Below, in pieces: positions 23,561-35,571 of a stretch of DNA of 64,000 nucleotides. The notes below the pieces were generated by a model that was not told the DNA's origin, made no database searches, and saw nothing but the letters and a program-made list of their open reading frames with translations. The stretch comes from Gnetum montanum (taxonomy: Eukaryota > Streptophyta > Gnetopsida > Gnetales > Gnetaceae): the NCBI GenBank assembly GCA_015680685.1, contig MNCI01020745.1, forward strand, positions 5,033 through 69,032, given 5' to 3'. A program made the position numbers and the translations under genes. Position 1 is the first letter of the stretch; each line of letters opens with the position of its first letter.

Positions 23561-24119
23561 AGATTATTTTTGACACTATAGGATTCTATTTGAAATACTT
23601 CAACTAAGGGTGCTTGTTTCTCTGCATCACTGCTGGGATACTTCCTTTAATTATCTTTGTTCTGGGATCTTGAAGAGGTTATGAACAAATGATCATATCC
23701 AAACCAATTGTGTAAGGACCAATACTATCCATAAAGTGTGCTCCTAAGCCGATGTCAAATCCACTATCTGATACTTACCCAAAATTGGTTGTGCCAACAT
23801 ACTCATCATTCAGAGAGATAGGGATGTTAAATGAAAAATGAGATAAAATTATAACTCCATTCATAGTCTCTAAAGTAACAGGCTTAGAATTTTCTTCCCA
23901 TTTTTCTAACACATTCTTATGGAAGAAATTTAAAGTAGCACCTGTGTCAATGAAGGCTTGGTATTTTCTCCATTTCTTGTCTCCATCTACTGCAATTTTA
24001 ATTGGAATCAACAACACGCTATGTAGAGAGAGTAGATGCTTGATCTGATGTTGAATTTCTGGAGCAGGCTTCTTCTTCTTTATTCTGGCCTTCTTTGCTT
24101 CTAAATTGACAAGAAACAT
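23561..24119 (-). pseudogene. Viral aspartic protease
   Basis: 23775-24119 contains a Lys-rich stretch (ARIKKKKPAP) and the active-site motif FIDTGATLNFF, with D-T-G intact, followed by strands such as HFSFNIPISLNDEYVGT. The rest of the domain continues past a stop at 23774 with a GLGAHFMDSIGPYTIGLDMII-like segment. It would cut the viral polyprotein. Confidence 0.78.
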
Positions 24120-25130
24120 TTTTTGATATGGGGTTATTAGAAACTTTGGGACTTTCTATACAACCTTGGGTGGCAGCTCATCATCCATTGAAGTATCTTC
24201 TTGAGTTCTGGCTTTGGGTAATGTTTCCTTGCAACCAAACATTGAAGATATGTTTGGTTCTTGATCTTCAAAATCCTTGTCTGTTCCCCATTTTTGTTCA
24301 TTTTTAGAAATGTATGATTCAATCCAATCTTCTAATTCTTGCCAACTGCAATCAACATCTGCATTGGTTTCATTAGGATTAAAATCATTAAGAGAAATAT
24401 TCAAAAACCATTCTTCATCAGTTATGTCTTGATCTAGAATTCCTTGCATCATGTTTCTTCTTCCTGTTGTTACCGGTTCTTCTTCTTCTATTTCTGAAGA
24501 TAGTTCAGACTCTGACGATAGATCTTCATCTGAATCTGAAATGAGCTGGATGGAAAAACACTATTCATTATGTTCTTGCAGATCATCCACTAGTTCCCAT
24601 TCTGGATAAGCTTCAAAGAAAGCTTTGAGCTTTCCACCTTTTTCTTGGGATCCATCTGGACATTCATAGGCATAATGTCCTTGCCTTTTGTAGGTATAGT
24701 AAGTGACTGATCGTTTCTTGATTGGACCAAATCTTCTTCGGGCAAAGAACTTTCTTCTTCCAGGCTTGAATGTCTTTCTTGCAGTCCATCTCTTTCTTGA
24801 ATATCTTGGGAAACTTCTTATTTTTGCAAATTTCTTCTTTGGATGTTTTGAGGGAGCTCTAGGAGGAGGACCAAATGAATCCACTTTGTCTAAATTTGCA
24901 CACACTTCTGCTGATGGTAAGAGCTTTTGCAAAGACATATTGTAATAGGCAAATTGCAACTCTTGCCTCACCATATGAACTACATCTGTAAAATATGTTA
25001 AAGACAAATCTATATCTTTCTCTAAAGCTTTATATAACATCATTATTGAATATTTAATTGGATAACTTCGTTTAATGATAAGCCTCCAATTAGCCTTCAA
25101 TTTTAATGAAAATTTCCTTAATTCTTTTTA
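24120..25130 (-). pseudogene. Viral coat-protein C-terminus with zinc knuckle, truncated
   Basis: 24561-25100 reads as the C-terminal half of a caulimovirid coat protein: a helical stretch (IMMLYKALEKDIDLSL), a strongly basic run (RKRWTARKTFKPGRRKFFAR) and a degenerate CCHC knuckle in which the first two cysteines are tyrosines (YYTYKRQGHYAYEC). Then come the acidic SDSDEDLSSESELSSEIEEEE and a linker (24156-24452) to the protease. Viral similarity ends near 25130, so the N-terminal coat protein is missing. The basic and zinc regions bind nucleic acid in related viruses. Confidence 0.72.
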
Positions 25131-26014
25131 CTTTTTATTATATGATCATATTGACGTATATTGATTTCTACAATGGTACATGATAAGTACTAATTATCTT
25201 TTTATAAGTTGTGTTTTACAAGACATAGAAATTGTAACCTAGATTGATAAGATATTGATTTAGATAGAAAACTTCTATAGACTTTGATGGTAGAGATATC
25301 GATTTTCATCACAAGAATTAGCTTAAAGTGACCTAAATCTTATCAATACCTATAGTGATCATGATAAGGATCACTATCATTGAGGTGGGGTGATCCAAAT
25401 CCCTCATTAGAATGAACATGTTGATCTAGATTACAGTTGTGATATGCATTGACAAGTTAATAAGCAAAAAGACATCTTAGGAACTATGTAGATCGATAAG
25501 TGAAGACTACCCCAATGGTAGTATCAATCCACATCAATTCTTGCAATGTTAATCAATATTTCTAGATAATCATTTTTTCCAAATTAAGTTATAAGCCCTT
25601 CAAGTATTAAAGGAATCACCATACTAAGAGAAAAAGGGACCAATTCATATCCCAAGAGAACCCACATCATTTTGAAGCAATCATCCTATTTTCTCAAAGA
25701 ATTACCAAGAGGGCTAGTTGAGCCTTGTAACTACAAACCATTGGTGTCCAATAGTGGGCTATTGATGTTGTTGCACTGTAAAGATAGCAAGGTAGTATTA
25801 GAAATTGGGTGATAACTTCCTTGTGATCCTCAAAAATTATATTTTATTTAATGGCTTCAAAGTTGATTTAATCATGAAATTCCATTCTTGAACTTAAGTT
25901 AGAAGTTAGGATGGGAATTTGTGATTTAGCTTATGAGTGACAATGATAAGTGTGGGATTTAACTATAATTGAATTTAATTATTTGCTTATCTTAATGATT
26001 TCATTGACTTTTGG
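25131..26014. other. AT-rich unassigned DNA between the virus and element G
   Basis: Nothing coding and no clear repeat. It could be old LTR or host intergenic DNA into which G inserted. No target duplication could be matched to the far side of G. Confidence 0.4.
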
Positions 26015-26937
26015 TATAGGGACATCTCTTTCGATCCCATTGTTCTTCCCTATGTGTGTGTTTTGTAGGTTTTAGACTCGAGAGAGTTGTCTTGGAGGAC
26101 TAGAAGGCATCTTGGCTGAGATTTGGAGGTGATAGGAGACGTCTTAAATTCAAAGGAGATATCTTAGCTAAATGTGAGACTTCTCAGAGGATATGTCTTA
26201 AGCAAGACATCTTGATCCAAAAGGAGATATCTTAAGCCCAAAGACATCTTTGAAAAATAGTAGAGGTCTTTCCTAAGAGTTGGGTTGACAAAAAGACATC
26301 TTCCCAAGGTTAGAGATGAATCATACAGATGGAAAAACTTCCAAAAACACTCATCCTAATTTGGAAAATGGGCAGAATATGATGGAAAAGAATGAAAATA
26401 ATTGGAAAGAAGGTGAGAAGACTTGTGAAAATTCAGAAAAGCCTCAAGTTGAGTTAATGAAATATTTCTAGATTTCATATCTTTCGGTTTATGATAAATA
26501 TTATTTCTTTTATCATTATTGGTACAAATGAACAAGAGAGAGATCTTATGTGAAGAGCTAAGCAAGGAAGAATGGTTGAGTACATTACAATAGTACAATT
26601 GGTGATTGTAGCTTCAAGATTAACTTAGGATGTGTTGGTCTTTGTGCTTTATTTGCTTGTATATTACTTGTGAGTTGAGCTCTTAGTCCCAAGATATGAG
26701 AGAGATTCTCTATTGGTTATGTCATGCATTAAGAATAATCCCTGTGTGATTGTAGAGGCTTATGCTTTGCAATATAATTTGAGTATTTTAAGTTTTGGAT
26801 GTTTGTGGGTTTTGAGAACCTTGTTGTAATCTTTTAATAAATTAATTGAAGATAGCTAGTTTTCTTATTTTCTAGCAAAAATTATTATCTTTACATAATA
26901 TCTGAATTTAGTATTTGAAGGTGAACCTAGTCTAGCA
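26015..26937 (+). mobile_element. 5' LTR of chromovirus-like element G
   Basis: Starts TATAGGGACATCTC (the 3' LTR starts TGTAGGGACACCTC) and ends CTAGCA just before the PBS. It contains a series of 'gacatctt' and 'agatatctta' words (26090-26300) also seen in the 3' copy. Length is 923 bp; the reassembled 3' LTR, 31610-32296 plus 45480-45731, gives about 939 bp. Confidence 0.82.
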
Positions 26938-26941
26938 TTAT

Positions 26942-26954
26942 TGGTATAAGAGCC
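26942..26954 (+). other. Primer binding site of element G (tRNA-Met type)
   Basis: TGGTATAAGAGCC, one base different from the tRNA-Met site TGGTATCAGAGCC, four bases after the LTR end. Confidence 0.8.
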
Positions 26955-27002
26955 TAGTATCTATTGTTATTGGATTTTAGTTGAGAATTTTGTCAATATT
27001 AG

Positions 27003-28175
27003 ATGGCACCCAAGAAGAAATAGGTGTAAGCCTTGAATCAAGACATGGAGAGCATGAAGTTTTCCTTCTAGATGATTGTTTCTTAGTTAGATGAAATCAA
27101 TGCAAAGGTAGATAGCAATTCTAATCCTAGATATATCAAAACACATCTAGGTGAAGAGCATGTACATTTAGATGAAGAAGTTTCATAGCTAGGTAGAGAT
27201 GGAATGGATGAAGAGGAAGGAAAATCTAGCTATGGAAGTGTAGAAAACCATCAATGAAGGAATCCAATGAAAGGAAATCCTTTTCCTTAGATTAAAAATT
27301 CAAGTACTCCAATGATGTCCAATAATTCTTCTTTAGGCAAGCTTTACAGGAAAGATGAGGCAAGGCTTGCTAGAACATTAAAAAATGCTACATGACTTTT
27401 GTATATGGAGTTGAAGACTTTCAATGATGTAGATAACACCAATGATTTTGCAAGTTGGCTAAAGTTACTTGAAAAGCATTTCTAATTGGAAGAGGTAACA
27501 AATAACTTGAGGGTACCTATTTTTGAATCTAGATTAGAAGGATGTATTCTACTTGGTGGGAAAAGGAGTTCCAAGATTATGAAAGATGAAAAGTTCAACC
27601 TATCAAAGATTAGGATATGATGAAATATAGGTTGAAAAAAATATTTTGAATAGAATTATCAAAGGCAAGAAACCATTATGAAGTTACAATTCCTATGGCA
27701 AAGTAACAAGGATTTCAAAGAATTCTATAAATAATTTTGTGATATATTCCATCAAGCTAAGGTACACTAGGAGGATTATGAATAGGCTTCAACCATTTTA
27801 GAAAGTTTCAAAATAACATACCAATAGGAGTAAACAAACTTTCAAGGGAGCAAAGAAGGGATCTAGATCTAAGAAGGAATCCAAGTCCAAACTGGAAGAC
27901 AAGGAGGGTAGCCAAGATAAGAAGAATGAAATAGGCGATGAGAAGGGAAAAGCTAAGAAGGACCAAGGCAAGGGAGGCAGAGGTCAAGGTAGCAACTCAT
28001 CAAAAATCTAGTGCTTCAAGTGTGAAGAATGTGAACAGAAGTAATGGAAATGTCCACTTCACAAGACAACCAAGGGAAAAGATGTACAAACCATGAAGGT
28101 GAAGAATATATCTAGCAAAGATCTTTAGAGAGGTAATCCTAATGCTCAAAAAATTGAGAATGTGAATTAAATTCA
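27003..28175 (+). pseudogene. Gag of element G
   Basis: ATG at 27003 (atggcacccaagaag) is 48 bp after the PBS. The frame is heavily broken by stops, mostly at positions where CAG or TGG would be expected. It ends in a Lys/Glu-rich tract (27880-28000) and a zinc knuckle at 28012-28053 reading CFKCEECEQK-stop-WKC, close to the CX2CX4HX4C knuckle of chromovirus gags, with the histidine replaced. Structural protein of the particle. Confidence 0.7.
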
Positions 28176-28740
28176 TATGCATTCATAGGGACTGTGAATA
28201 GATAAGATCATCCTAATAGAAAATTGTTGTTTCAAATTGGGACTACATATTTACTTAGTAGGGAATGAATTCATGTTTTGATTAATGGGATAGCCCAACA
28301 AAATGTCATTTCTTCTAGAGTAGTTGCTTGATTGGATTTGGTAACTAATCCTCATCTGAGATCCTATAAGATGCATAATTTTTCTAGAGATTTTTCTTAA
28401 GAAGTAAGGGAAAAATGTGCTTTGAGATTTAGAATTGGATATTTTCATGATGTGGTGAAATGTGATATGCTTCTAATAGATTGTGCTAATGAAATTCTTG
28501 GTAGACCTTGGAATTTTAACAATGGTGCTCAGTTTGATGGAGCAAAAAATATGTGGAGTGTAGCTAAACCTAATGTAATCCATGATTTTATTTCTTTGAT
28601 GGTAAAAAAAGTGAGATAGCAAAACTCACTTAATGCTTCCTTAATTCTTCTAGGAGAGAGAGAATATATTGAGGAACATGATGAAATCATTTTTGGTTTT
28701 TTTGTTATGACAATAGTTGCTACTAGCTATGATGATGTGT
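28176..28740 (+). pseudogene. Protease of element G
   Basis: 28422-28619 reads CDMLLIDCANEILGRPWNFNNG followed by AKNMWSV, the ILGRPW strand and following segment typical of chromovirus retropepsins. The active-site part upstream (28250-28400) is too decayed to read with confidence. Confidence 0.7.
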
Positions 28741-30240
28741 AGGTTAAAATTTTGATAGGTATGCTAGGCTTGAAGGAGAAATTTTCCAAGGTGTTTAAGG
28801 AGGAACTGGATGGAATATCACTAATGAAAAATGTATAGCATCAAATTGACTTCATTTCTAGTGCTACCATCCCAAATGAGAGAGCTTACTAGATGGCACT
28901 AAATTAGAGGGTTGAATTGCAAAGTAAGTACAAGGGTTACTTACAAATGGCTTCATGAGAAAATCCATTTCACCATGTGCAATTACAAAGGTACTTGTGC
29001 CAAAGAAGGATAACAATGAATAGATTATGTGCATTGATTATAGGATAGTAAACAGGATAACAATGAGGTACATGTTTCATATTCCAAGGATGGATGATAT
29101 TCTTGATGTTTTTACCAATGGATAGATTTTTAGCAAATTTGATCTAAAGAGTGGTTCCCATTAAATCAGAATCAGGACTAGTGATGAGTAGAAGATAACT
29201 TTCAAGACATTGGATGGATTGTTTAAGTGGTTTAATGACATTTGGGCTCATGAATGCACCTACTACATTCATACGATTGATGTATGATGTATTGAAGGAC
29301 TTGATTGATAAGTGTTGTATTATCTTTTTTGACAATAATTTGGTGCATATCTCTAATAAAAAAGAGCACTTAGATCACTTGAAAATGATGTGTCTTAAGT
29401 TGGAGAAGGCATAGTTAGTGATCAATATGAAGAAAAGCCATTTCTTCAAGAAGGGAATTACATATTTGGGACATATGGTTTATAAAAATTAGATTATGAT
29501 GAAAGATACCAAGGTGAAGGCTATTAGAGATTGGCCAACTATTAAGAATATTGAAAAGGTAAGATCATTCCTTGATTTAATAGGTTTTTATAAATGGTTC
29601 ATAAAAAATTTTAGTGGCATTTCATGGCCTATGTTTGCTTTGTTAAAGAAAACTAAGGATTTTAGGTAAAATAGTGAAACCCAAGGAAGCTTTAACTTGA
29701 AAGCAAAGATTACCAATGAATTGGTGCTTATAATTCCAAATTTTTAGTAGCTTTTTAGGTGGAGGTGGATGTAAATTGACTTACCATTGATGGGGTACTT
29801 TCATAATAAGGTAGGACTGTTGCTTTCTTTTCTAAAAAGTTGAATGAGTTAAGGGGAAAATATAGCATATATGAGAAAGGATTGTACACTATTTTTCAAG
29901 TAATCAAGCATTGAAAGCATTACTTGTTTCCCAAAGCATTTTCCTTTATGACAGGCCACAAAGCATTTCAATTTCTAAACTCACAAAATAAGTTGAGTTC
30001 AAAGCATATGAAGTGGGTTGCATAGTTAAAGGATTTCAATTTTTTATTGAATCATAAAAGTAAAAAAACCAATGTGATGATTGATGCAATATCCATGGTG
30101 CATGTGGTAAATTTTAGTGTACCTTATTTGGAAGGTATGGGTAATTTTACTTGTTTGTATAAGCATGATAGTGATTTTGGGTAGGTTTGGAGGAGCCTCA
30201 AGGGGTCATTTAAAGTGGGATAGATTAGTGGAGGAACTAT
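28741..30240 (+). pseudogene. Reverse transcriptase and RNase H of element G
   Basis: Readable pieces: ATIPNERAY near 28865, VPKKDNNE, IFSKFDLKSGSH (29130), FKTLDGL, and 29214-29414 with NAPTTFIRLMYDVLKDLIDK and FFDNNLVHIS, where the catalytic DD has become DN. RNase H follows: TVAFFSKKLNELRGKYSIYEK (29818-29880), GHKAFQFLNSQNKLSSKHMKWVA (29950-30020) and a VMIDAIS end. Many stops and frameshifts. The order and motifs fit a Ty3/gypsy chromovirus. Confidence 0.82.
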
Positions 30241-31592
30241 CATATTTAAGATAGATTTTTAATTAAGAATGGAAAGGTATATATTCCAAATTGAGGAAAA
30301 ATATTTTGTTTGAAAAGCATTGTAATAGCATGAAAGATCACATGGGTAGGGATAAAACATTGGAACTTTTGGGACAGTACTATTTTGGACCTGGTATGAC
30401 AACAAAATTTTCAAAATTTATGAAGGAGCACTTGACATGCCAAAAGTTCAAAGAAGGTAAAGGTGTGGATGGACACTATATGCCTTCATCAATTCCCAAA
30501 GGTCTATGGAAAGGGGTATTAATGGACTTTGTGAGTAGCATTCCAAAGACCAAGAGTGATAATAATGCAATTTTTGTTATTGTGAATAGGTTCTCCAAAA
30601 TGACACATTTCATTCCATGCAAGAAGGTAAGTGATGCTTCTCATGTTGTAAATTTGTTTTTCCAACATGTGAAGTTTCATGGTATTCCTTTGAATATCAT
30701 TATTAATAGAAAATTCAAGTTCACAAGTCATTTTTGGAGGTCCCTTTGAAAAATTTTAGAGACAAAGTTGAATTTTTCTAGTGCATATCATCAATAATCT
30801 AATTTCCAAATGGAGATGGTAAATAAACCCTTGCTAAACATAAAGAGGTGCTTGTGTGATGTACAACTAAACAAGTGAGAGAACTTGTTGTATCATGTTG
30901 AGTTTTCATACAATAATACTTTTCATATTGCTATTGATAAAAGTACATTTGAGGTGAATTGTGAGTTTTGTCCAAAGATGGTGGACACTTTAAAGAGCTT
31001 TAATGACAAAGCTCAACTTAGTTTTGATTTTGTGCAAGAGATGAGAAATCTCCATGCATAAGTAAAATCAAATCTTGAGAAGAAGGCTAAAGAGAAAGTC
31101 CACAAGAGAAATGAGGATAAATACAAGTCTATTTTTATTGTTGGTGAGTTGGTTTAGATGCACTTGAAGAAGTAGTTAAGAGGTGTTAACTTCTCCAAAT
31201 TGAAAGCTAAGAAGATGGGGCCTTTTAAGATCAAGGCTAAAGTTAATGACAATGCTTTTGAGATTGACTTACCCAATAATGTTGGTATGTTTTTTATTTT
31301 CAATGTTTTAGATCTTGTGTACTATCATGGATCATCTAATGATGAGATCATATAGGATAGCATTGATGATTTAAAGGGACCTACTAATTAGTCTAAGCCT
31401 TGAATGGAAAGGAAGAAAATTGTGCTCAAGTGGAGGGAAGCTTCTAGCACTTGGAGAGTCAAGAGGCATAAATATTTGATCCATTAGGAGGATCAATCTA
31501 TTGATGATGCTATATGGATTCATGAGATCAAACTTCATGAGTTGGGGATAACTACAACCCATGCTCCCTTGTTTAGCTGAGTTCACTTTTTG
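30241..31592 (+). pseudogene. Integrase of element G, with chromodomain-like tail
   Basis: The open part 30291-30749 has the zinc-binding CNSMKDHMGRDKTLELL and LTCQKFK, a first catalytic D in LMDFVSSIP, and an N where the second catalytic D is expected (IIINRKFKFTSHFW). The third-residue region follows near 30780-30830 (NKPLLNIKRCL). C-terminally, 31140-31330 reads as the GPFKIKAKVNDNAFEIDLPN module. A short segment near 31400-31470 (MERKKIVLKWREASSTW) resembles a decayed chromodomain, which would target insertion to heterochromatin. Confidence 0.78.
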
Positions 31593-31605
31593 AAGGGTGG
31601 AAGAG
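31593..31605 (+). other. Polypurine tract of element G
   Basis: AAGGGTGGAAGAG, a purine-rich run four bases before the 3' LTR start at 31610; primes plus-strand synthesis. Confidence 0.65.
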
Positions 31606-31609
31606 TTGG

Positions 31610-32296
31610 TGTAGGGACACCTCTTCCGATCCCCTTGTTCTTTCCTATGTGTTTGTTTTATAGGTTTCAAACTCTAGAGAGATGTCTTGGAGGACTAGAA
31701 GATGTATTTGATGAGACTTGAAGATGATAGAAGATGTCTTGAGTTTAGAGAAGATGTCTTAAATGAATGTGAGACTTCTCAAAGGAGACATCTTAGGCAA
31801 GACATCTTGGACAAGATGTCTTGGCATAGGAGAAGACATTTTAGAAAAATAGTAGTCATCTTTCCTAAGAGCTAGGTTGACATAGAGATGTCTTTACAAG
31901 ATTAGAGAAAACTTGTACGAATAGGGAAACTTTCAAAAACATCCATTCCTATTAGGGAAATAGTCAAAATGTGATGAAAAGGAATGGAAACAACTAGGGA
32001 GAAGGTTAGAAGACTTGGGAAGCATTAGAAAAGCCTCAAGTTGAGTTGAGGAAAGGTTTCTAGGTTTCTTTTCTTTTGGTTAATGATAAATATTATGTAT
32101 TTCATTATTGTTAGTATAGATGAGTAAGAGAGAGCTCTTTTGTATGAAGAGATGAGCAAGGGAGAGTGGGTGAGCACATTGAGTGAGTGCAATTAGTGAT
32201 TATAGCTTCAAGATCAACTAGTCGTGGGTTGGTCTTTGTGTTCTATTCTCTTATATCTTACTTATGAGTTATGATCTATTTCTAGGTTTTGGAATA
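31610..32296 (+). mobile_element. 3' LTR of element G, first part
   Basis: Matches 26015-26700 of the 5' LTR (for example 'gtcttggaggactagaag'). Similarity stops at about 32296, where element H begins; the remaining LTR part lies at 45480-45731. Confidence 0.85.
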
Positions 32297-32935
32297 TGAA
32301 ACACCACCAAATTTGCATGTTGAAACCATTGTAATGACATCCCATAAAACTTGAGGCAATATTTTATTGTAAATGTGAAGGTCGTAATCCATAAGGGGGG
32401 AAATCTCACATGTCTCATACTTTTGGAGCTGGAAAATGCTTTATAAGTGATCAAGGCCTCATTCCCCAAGTGAAAAGAGTTACCTAGTGCCTATATTTGG
32501 GCTTGGGGAAGCCAAAAATACCTTTTGGCATGCCAAAAATGGAAATTTGATAGGTTTTATGGGGGTACATATTTTTCTACGCTAACACACCCCTTGTAGG
32601 AGGGTAAGCCAAATAGGAGACTTCAAGGCTAGCATGGAGTAGTGTAGGGGATGGAACTCAGCTAATGCCAGCATGGAAAGGGGGAGTAACCTAGCTTGGA
32701 GGGGTTGAACTTCACCCTCCAACAATGACTTTCCATCCCCTCGCAATGTTGACACTCTTCCCCCAGTGAGAAGGGATAAGCTAGCTTGGAGAGAGGAGGT
32801 TAAACAATATGAGGGGGCCAAAAATCTAGGATGCATGGGGGTGGATCTCACCTACACCCTCCTAAACATGGTAGCTAATTTGTAGCAATTTGGCAGCCAA
32901 AATTATTCCAATGATTTTGAATAATTTTCACTAAG
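32297..32935 (+). mobile_element. 5' LTR of nested element H, truncated
   Basis: Starts TGAAACACCACCAAATTTG and matches the 3' copy from 44182 on (GGAAACACCATCAAATTTG). Similarity fades at about 32935, so only the first half (U3) survives. The 3' copy is about 1.3 kb. Confidence 0.75.
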
Positions 32936-32984
32936 TCTTAGATAGCGCATGTAACAACCAAAAGCTCCTTGGCAACAGTGCCAA
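32936..32984 (-). other. Leader fragment with tRNA-Asp-like primer binding site
   Basis: On the minus strand, directly after the alpha LTR terminus (...ACCACTCATCA), comes t and then TGGCACTGTTGCCAAGGAG. It matches the TGGCGCCGTTGCCGGGGA site complementary to tRNA-Asp, used by Athila-type and other plant elements, at most positions; all differences are C/T or G/A transitions. The PBS covers 32966-32983. Less than 60 bp of the internal region remains before H-LTR sequence begins. Confidence 0.65.
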
Positions 32985-33876
32985 TGATGAGTGGTGAGGT
33001 ATCCCTACACCCAACCATACAAATCACAAGGATTCATGCATGATCTGATTGAATTCCACAAACCTGAAGTTCTTGAGTACACTGGTTCCAAGACATGAAA
33101 TCTAATCATGACAATCATTGTCCTCTCAACTATACTTGTGGATCTTAATTGTATGGTTAAGTATAATTAAGGTACATGATTTTTATTATTTTATATTCTA
33201 TTTGTATATGATTAATAACAAGTTAAAACATAATTTATAATCAATTTAACTTAATATAATTACTGATTAATAACTAACTATCCTAACATAAGTATTTGAT
33301 CCCACTTTCTGTGCACATCTTGAACACATAAAATGTTGCTAGGTTACCAAATGTTAAGCATTGCTGGTGTTACCAGGAGTCACATGCATGCTAGAAGTGA
33401 CATACTTATGTGCTTTAATTAATTAATTAACTACTATTGAATCTAATTAGCTTACTTTAGCTTAATTACTTGAAAGCATTAAAGAAAATTACACGAAACA
33501 TTAAATGCATAAATAAAATGTTTATGCTAGCTAAGGTGCTGCAAGGTTTGATCAAAAAGCTCATCTTTATTTTTGCACACACTACTATGCTTAGGTACAA
33601 TAGTACTCAAATAAAGATTTGTACATTCAATGACTCCAACTATGGATACTTTGGAAAATATTCTAACTTTGGAGAAAACAAACTACAAGAGCTTTGCTAT
33701 GCTATGGCAAAAACTATATGGAAATTGTGTGCACAAGTGCTATATTTATAGACTAACACATACCCTATGATATTGGATATTTGACATTGCATCTTGGGGT
33801 CTAATATCGAGTATCCAATATCAAGGCTCTAATATCGCATATTTGATATCAGAGCACAAAAAAACATGATTCATCA
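32985..33876 (-). mobile_element. LTR of family alpha, copy 2
   Basis: Begins TGATGAG and ends TTCATCA in plus orientation, 892 bp. The first part aligns with copy 3 at 41304 ('caaccatacaaatcataag'). Minus-strand TATA box at 33741-33750. The stretch next to the right terminus (33760-33850) is built of 'atatcgnatatccaatatc' words. With the PBS on its left it is the 5' LTR of a minus-strand element whose body is gone. The short frame at 33470-33751 is not conserved in the other copies and is not a gene. Confidence 0.78.
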
Positions 33877-34079
33877 CTAAGAAACTCTTTATTATCCGAG
33901 TCCCTTCACCTTCAACAAGTAAGCCTATAACAACTCATGACTAAAGCCCACCTATAGTGGTCCACAACTTGGAAATTAACAAGATGTCATCATCACAACA
34001 GTAGTGAAAGAAACCTATAACCAAACCAACAAACAAGCCCACTAAAGGTAATCAATCGATACCTAGACCAAAACCAACT
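33877..34079. other. Unassigned stretch of element H
   Basis: No gene seen. It leads into the gag-pro remnant; probably decayed gag. Confidence 0.35.
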
Positions 34080-34910
34080 ACATCCATGGAAAAGGGGCCC
34101 AAGGCACATGGGCTGAAACCTAAGCTATAAACTCTAGTGATAATGGAAGAGTTTAGAACTAATAAGGCCAAAACATTGCAAGCCATGGGAAATAATTTTC
34201 ATGTAACCATGGAGTAAACCAAATGGGTCCTTAAGCAAAAGAATACATTGTCAAGCCTATATGACCTAGTCATGACCTCTCCCACACATAGGGATGTACT
34301 AGCTCAAGTATTGACCTCTATCCTTATGAGTAGAAACATGCCCACCAATAGAGACTTGATCTACTCTATCATTAAGCAAGCTTCACTTAGAGAAAACAGG
34401 CATCAATCCATCCTCAACTTTCATGATAGCAAAGTAAAAATTAACTCTCAAAATGAAGAAGTGCTATCTACTCCTCTCCTTATTACTATACGTGTTCGTA
34501 GATTCAAAGTTTATTGTGTTCATGTTAATGATGGGATGGCCATGAATATGGTACCATATTCCATTTTTGACAAACTAGGCCTAATCGACAACATTCAAGC
34601 AACCACCACCGTAGCACTTAAGTGATTGAATGGCTCATGAGTATCAATGTGAGGTTCCATCACTTTGGATTGCATACCTAAAGAGGAGTTTCCTACATCC
34701 ACCAACTTTATAGTAGTTGAAGAGACACCAGGTTTTAACTTGATCCTAGGAAGACCATGGTTAGTAAAGCTTTGGGTAGTTTTGGATCCTATACATCAGG
34801 AGATTCACTTTCCATGTGAGGGTGGGAAGATTATGATCCATGGGAACAATGTATCACTACCTATAATTAACTATGTTAAAAATGACTGAGGTTTAGAGGT
34901 ATATTTTTTC
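34080..34910 (+). pseudogene. Protease remnant of Tat-like element H
   Basis: Reads on the plus strand as LSSLYDLVMTSPTHRDVLAQV, FKVYCVHVNDGMAMNMVPYS (active-site region; D replaced by N compared with HVDDG in element E), and after a stop EETPGFNLILGRPWLVKLWVV and DPIHQEIHFPCEGGKIMIHG. This is the same domain as in A, B, E and F, so H belongs to the same broad family although its LTR is unrelated by eye. Gag itself is not recognisable upstream. Inactive. Confidence 0.78.
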
Positions 34911-35223
34911 AAGAGGAAACTCTCAACACTCAAACTAGTGCCAACAACAATGTAAGAAATAGCGATGCAAATAACACCAACTCTATGACACAAGACAACC
35001 AATGAAAATTCCTAAAGTTTGACATGCTAAACGAGAAAAATGGTGACCATAGGATCATACCAAAAAGGGTCCCTAGATTTCTCAAAAATCAAGCAACAAG
35101 TTCATAGTAAATGTCCCATCCATTCTTTTGCCAACCATTTATTTACCTTTACAACATTATATCATGTTTCAATGTTGGCTTTAGCCTTATGTGCTCTTTC
35201 AAGAGCATCACATACTTACTAGA

Positions 35224-35320
35224 AAATGTACAAACAATGGCCTGCTAAGGCCTAAAACTAGCACCATGATGTGCTATGGCCTTAAATTGGCAATACAACC
35301 CATCAAGGCCTAAAAATGAT
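35224..35320 (+). repeat. Minisatellite units after the H protease
   Basis: Units such as 'ggcctgctaaggcctaaaac' and 'tagcaccatg', related to the TTAAACTA array of E and F. Further units occur at 40885-40915, 41262-41290 and 42985-43245. Confidence 0.6.
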
Positions 35321-35504
35321 TAGCATAACAGACTCTTATTCTAACCCCTATACCCATATCCATGTTGGTAAATCCCCCTTTCATGCTATCCAATATGGGG
35401 CCAACATGGAAGCTCATGGGGTATAACATAAAATCCTTTTCCCAATTTCGAGTGACCATAGTGTTTTGCATTAATAGTCCTTGTGCCTCCTCATAACCTT
35501 ACCC
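35321..35504. other. Short unassigned stretch
   Basis: C/T-rich sequence with no gene, joining the minisatellite to the satellite array. Confidence 0.3.
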
Positions 35505-35526
35505 ATTGGGTTACCCCTCTACAAGT

Positions 35527-35571
<45 letters not shown>

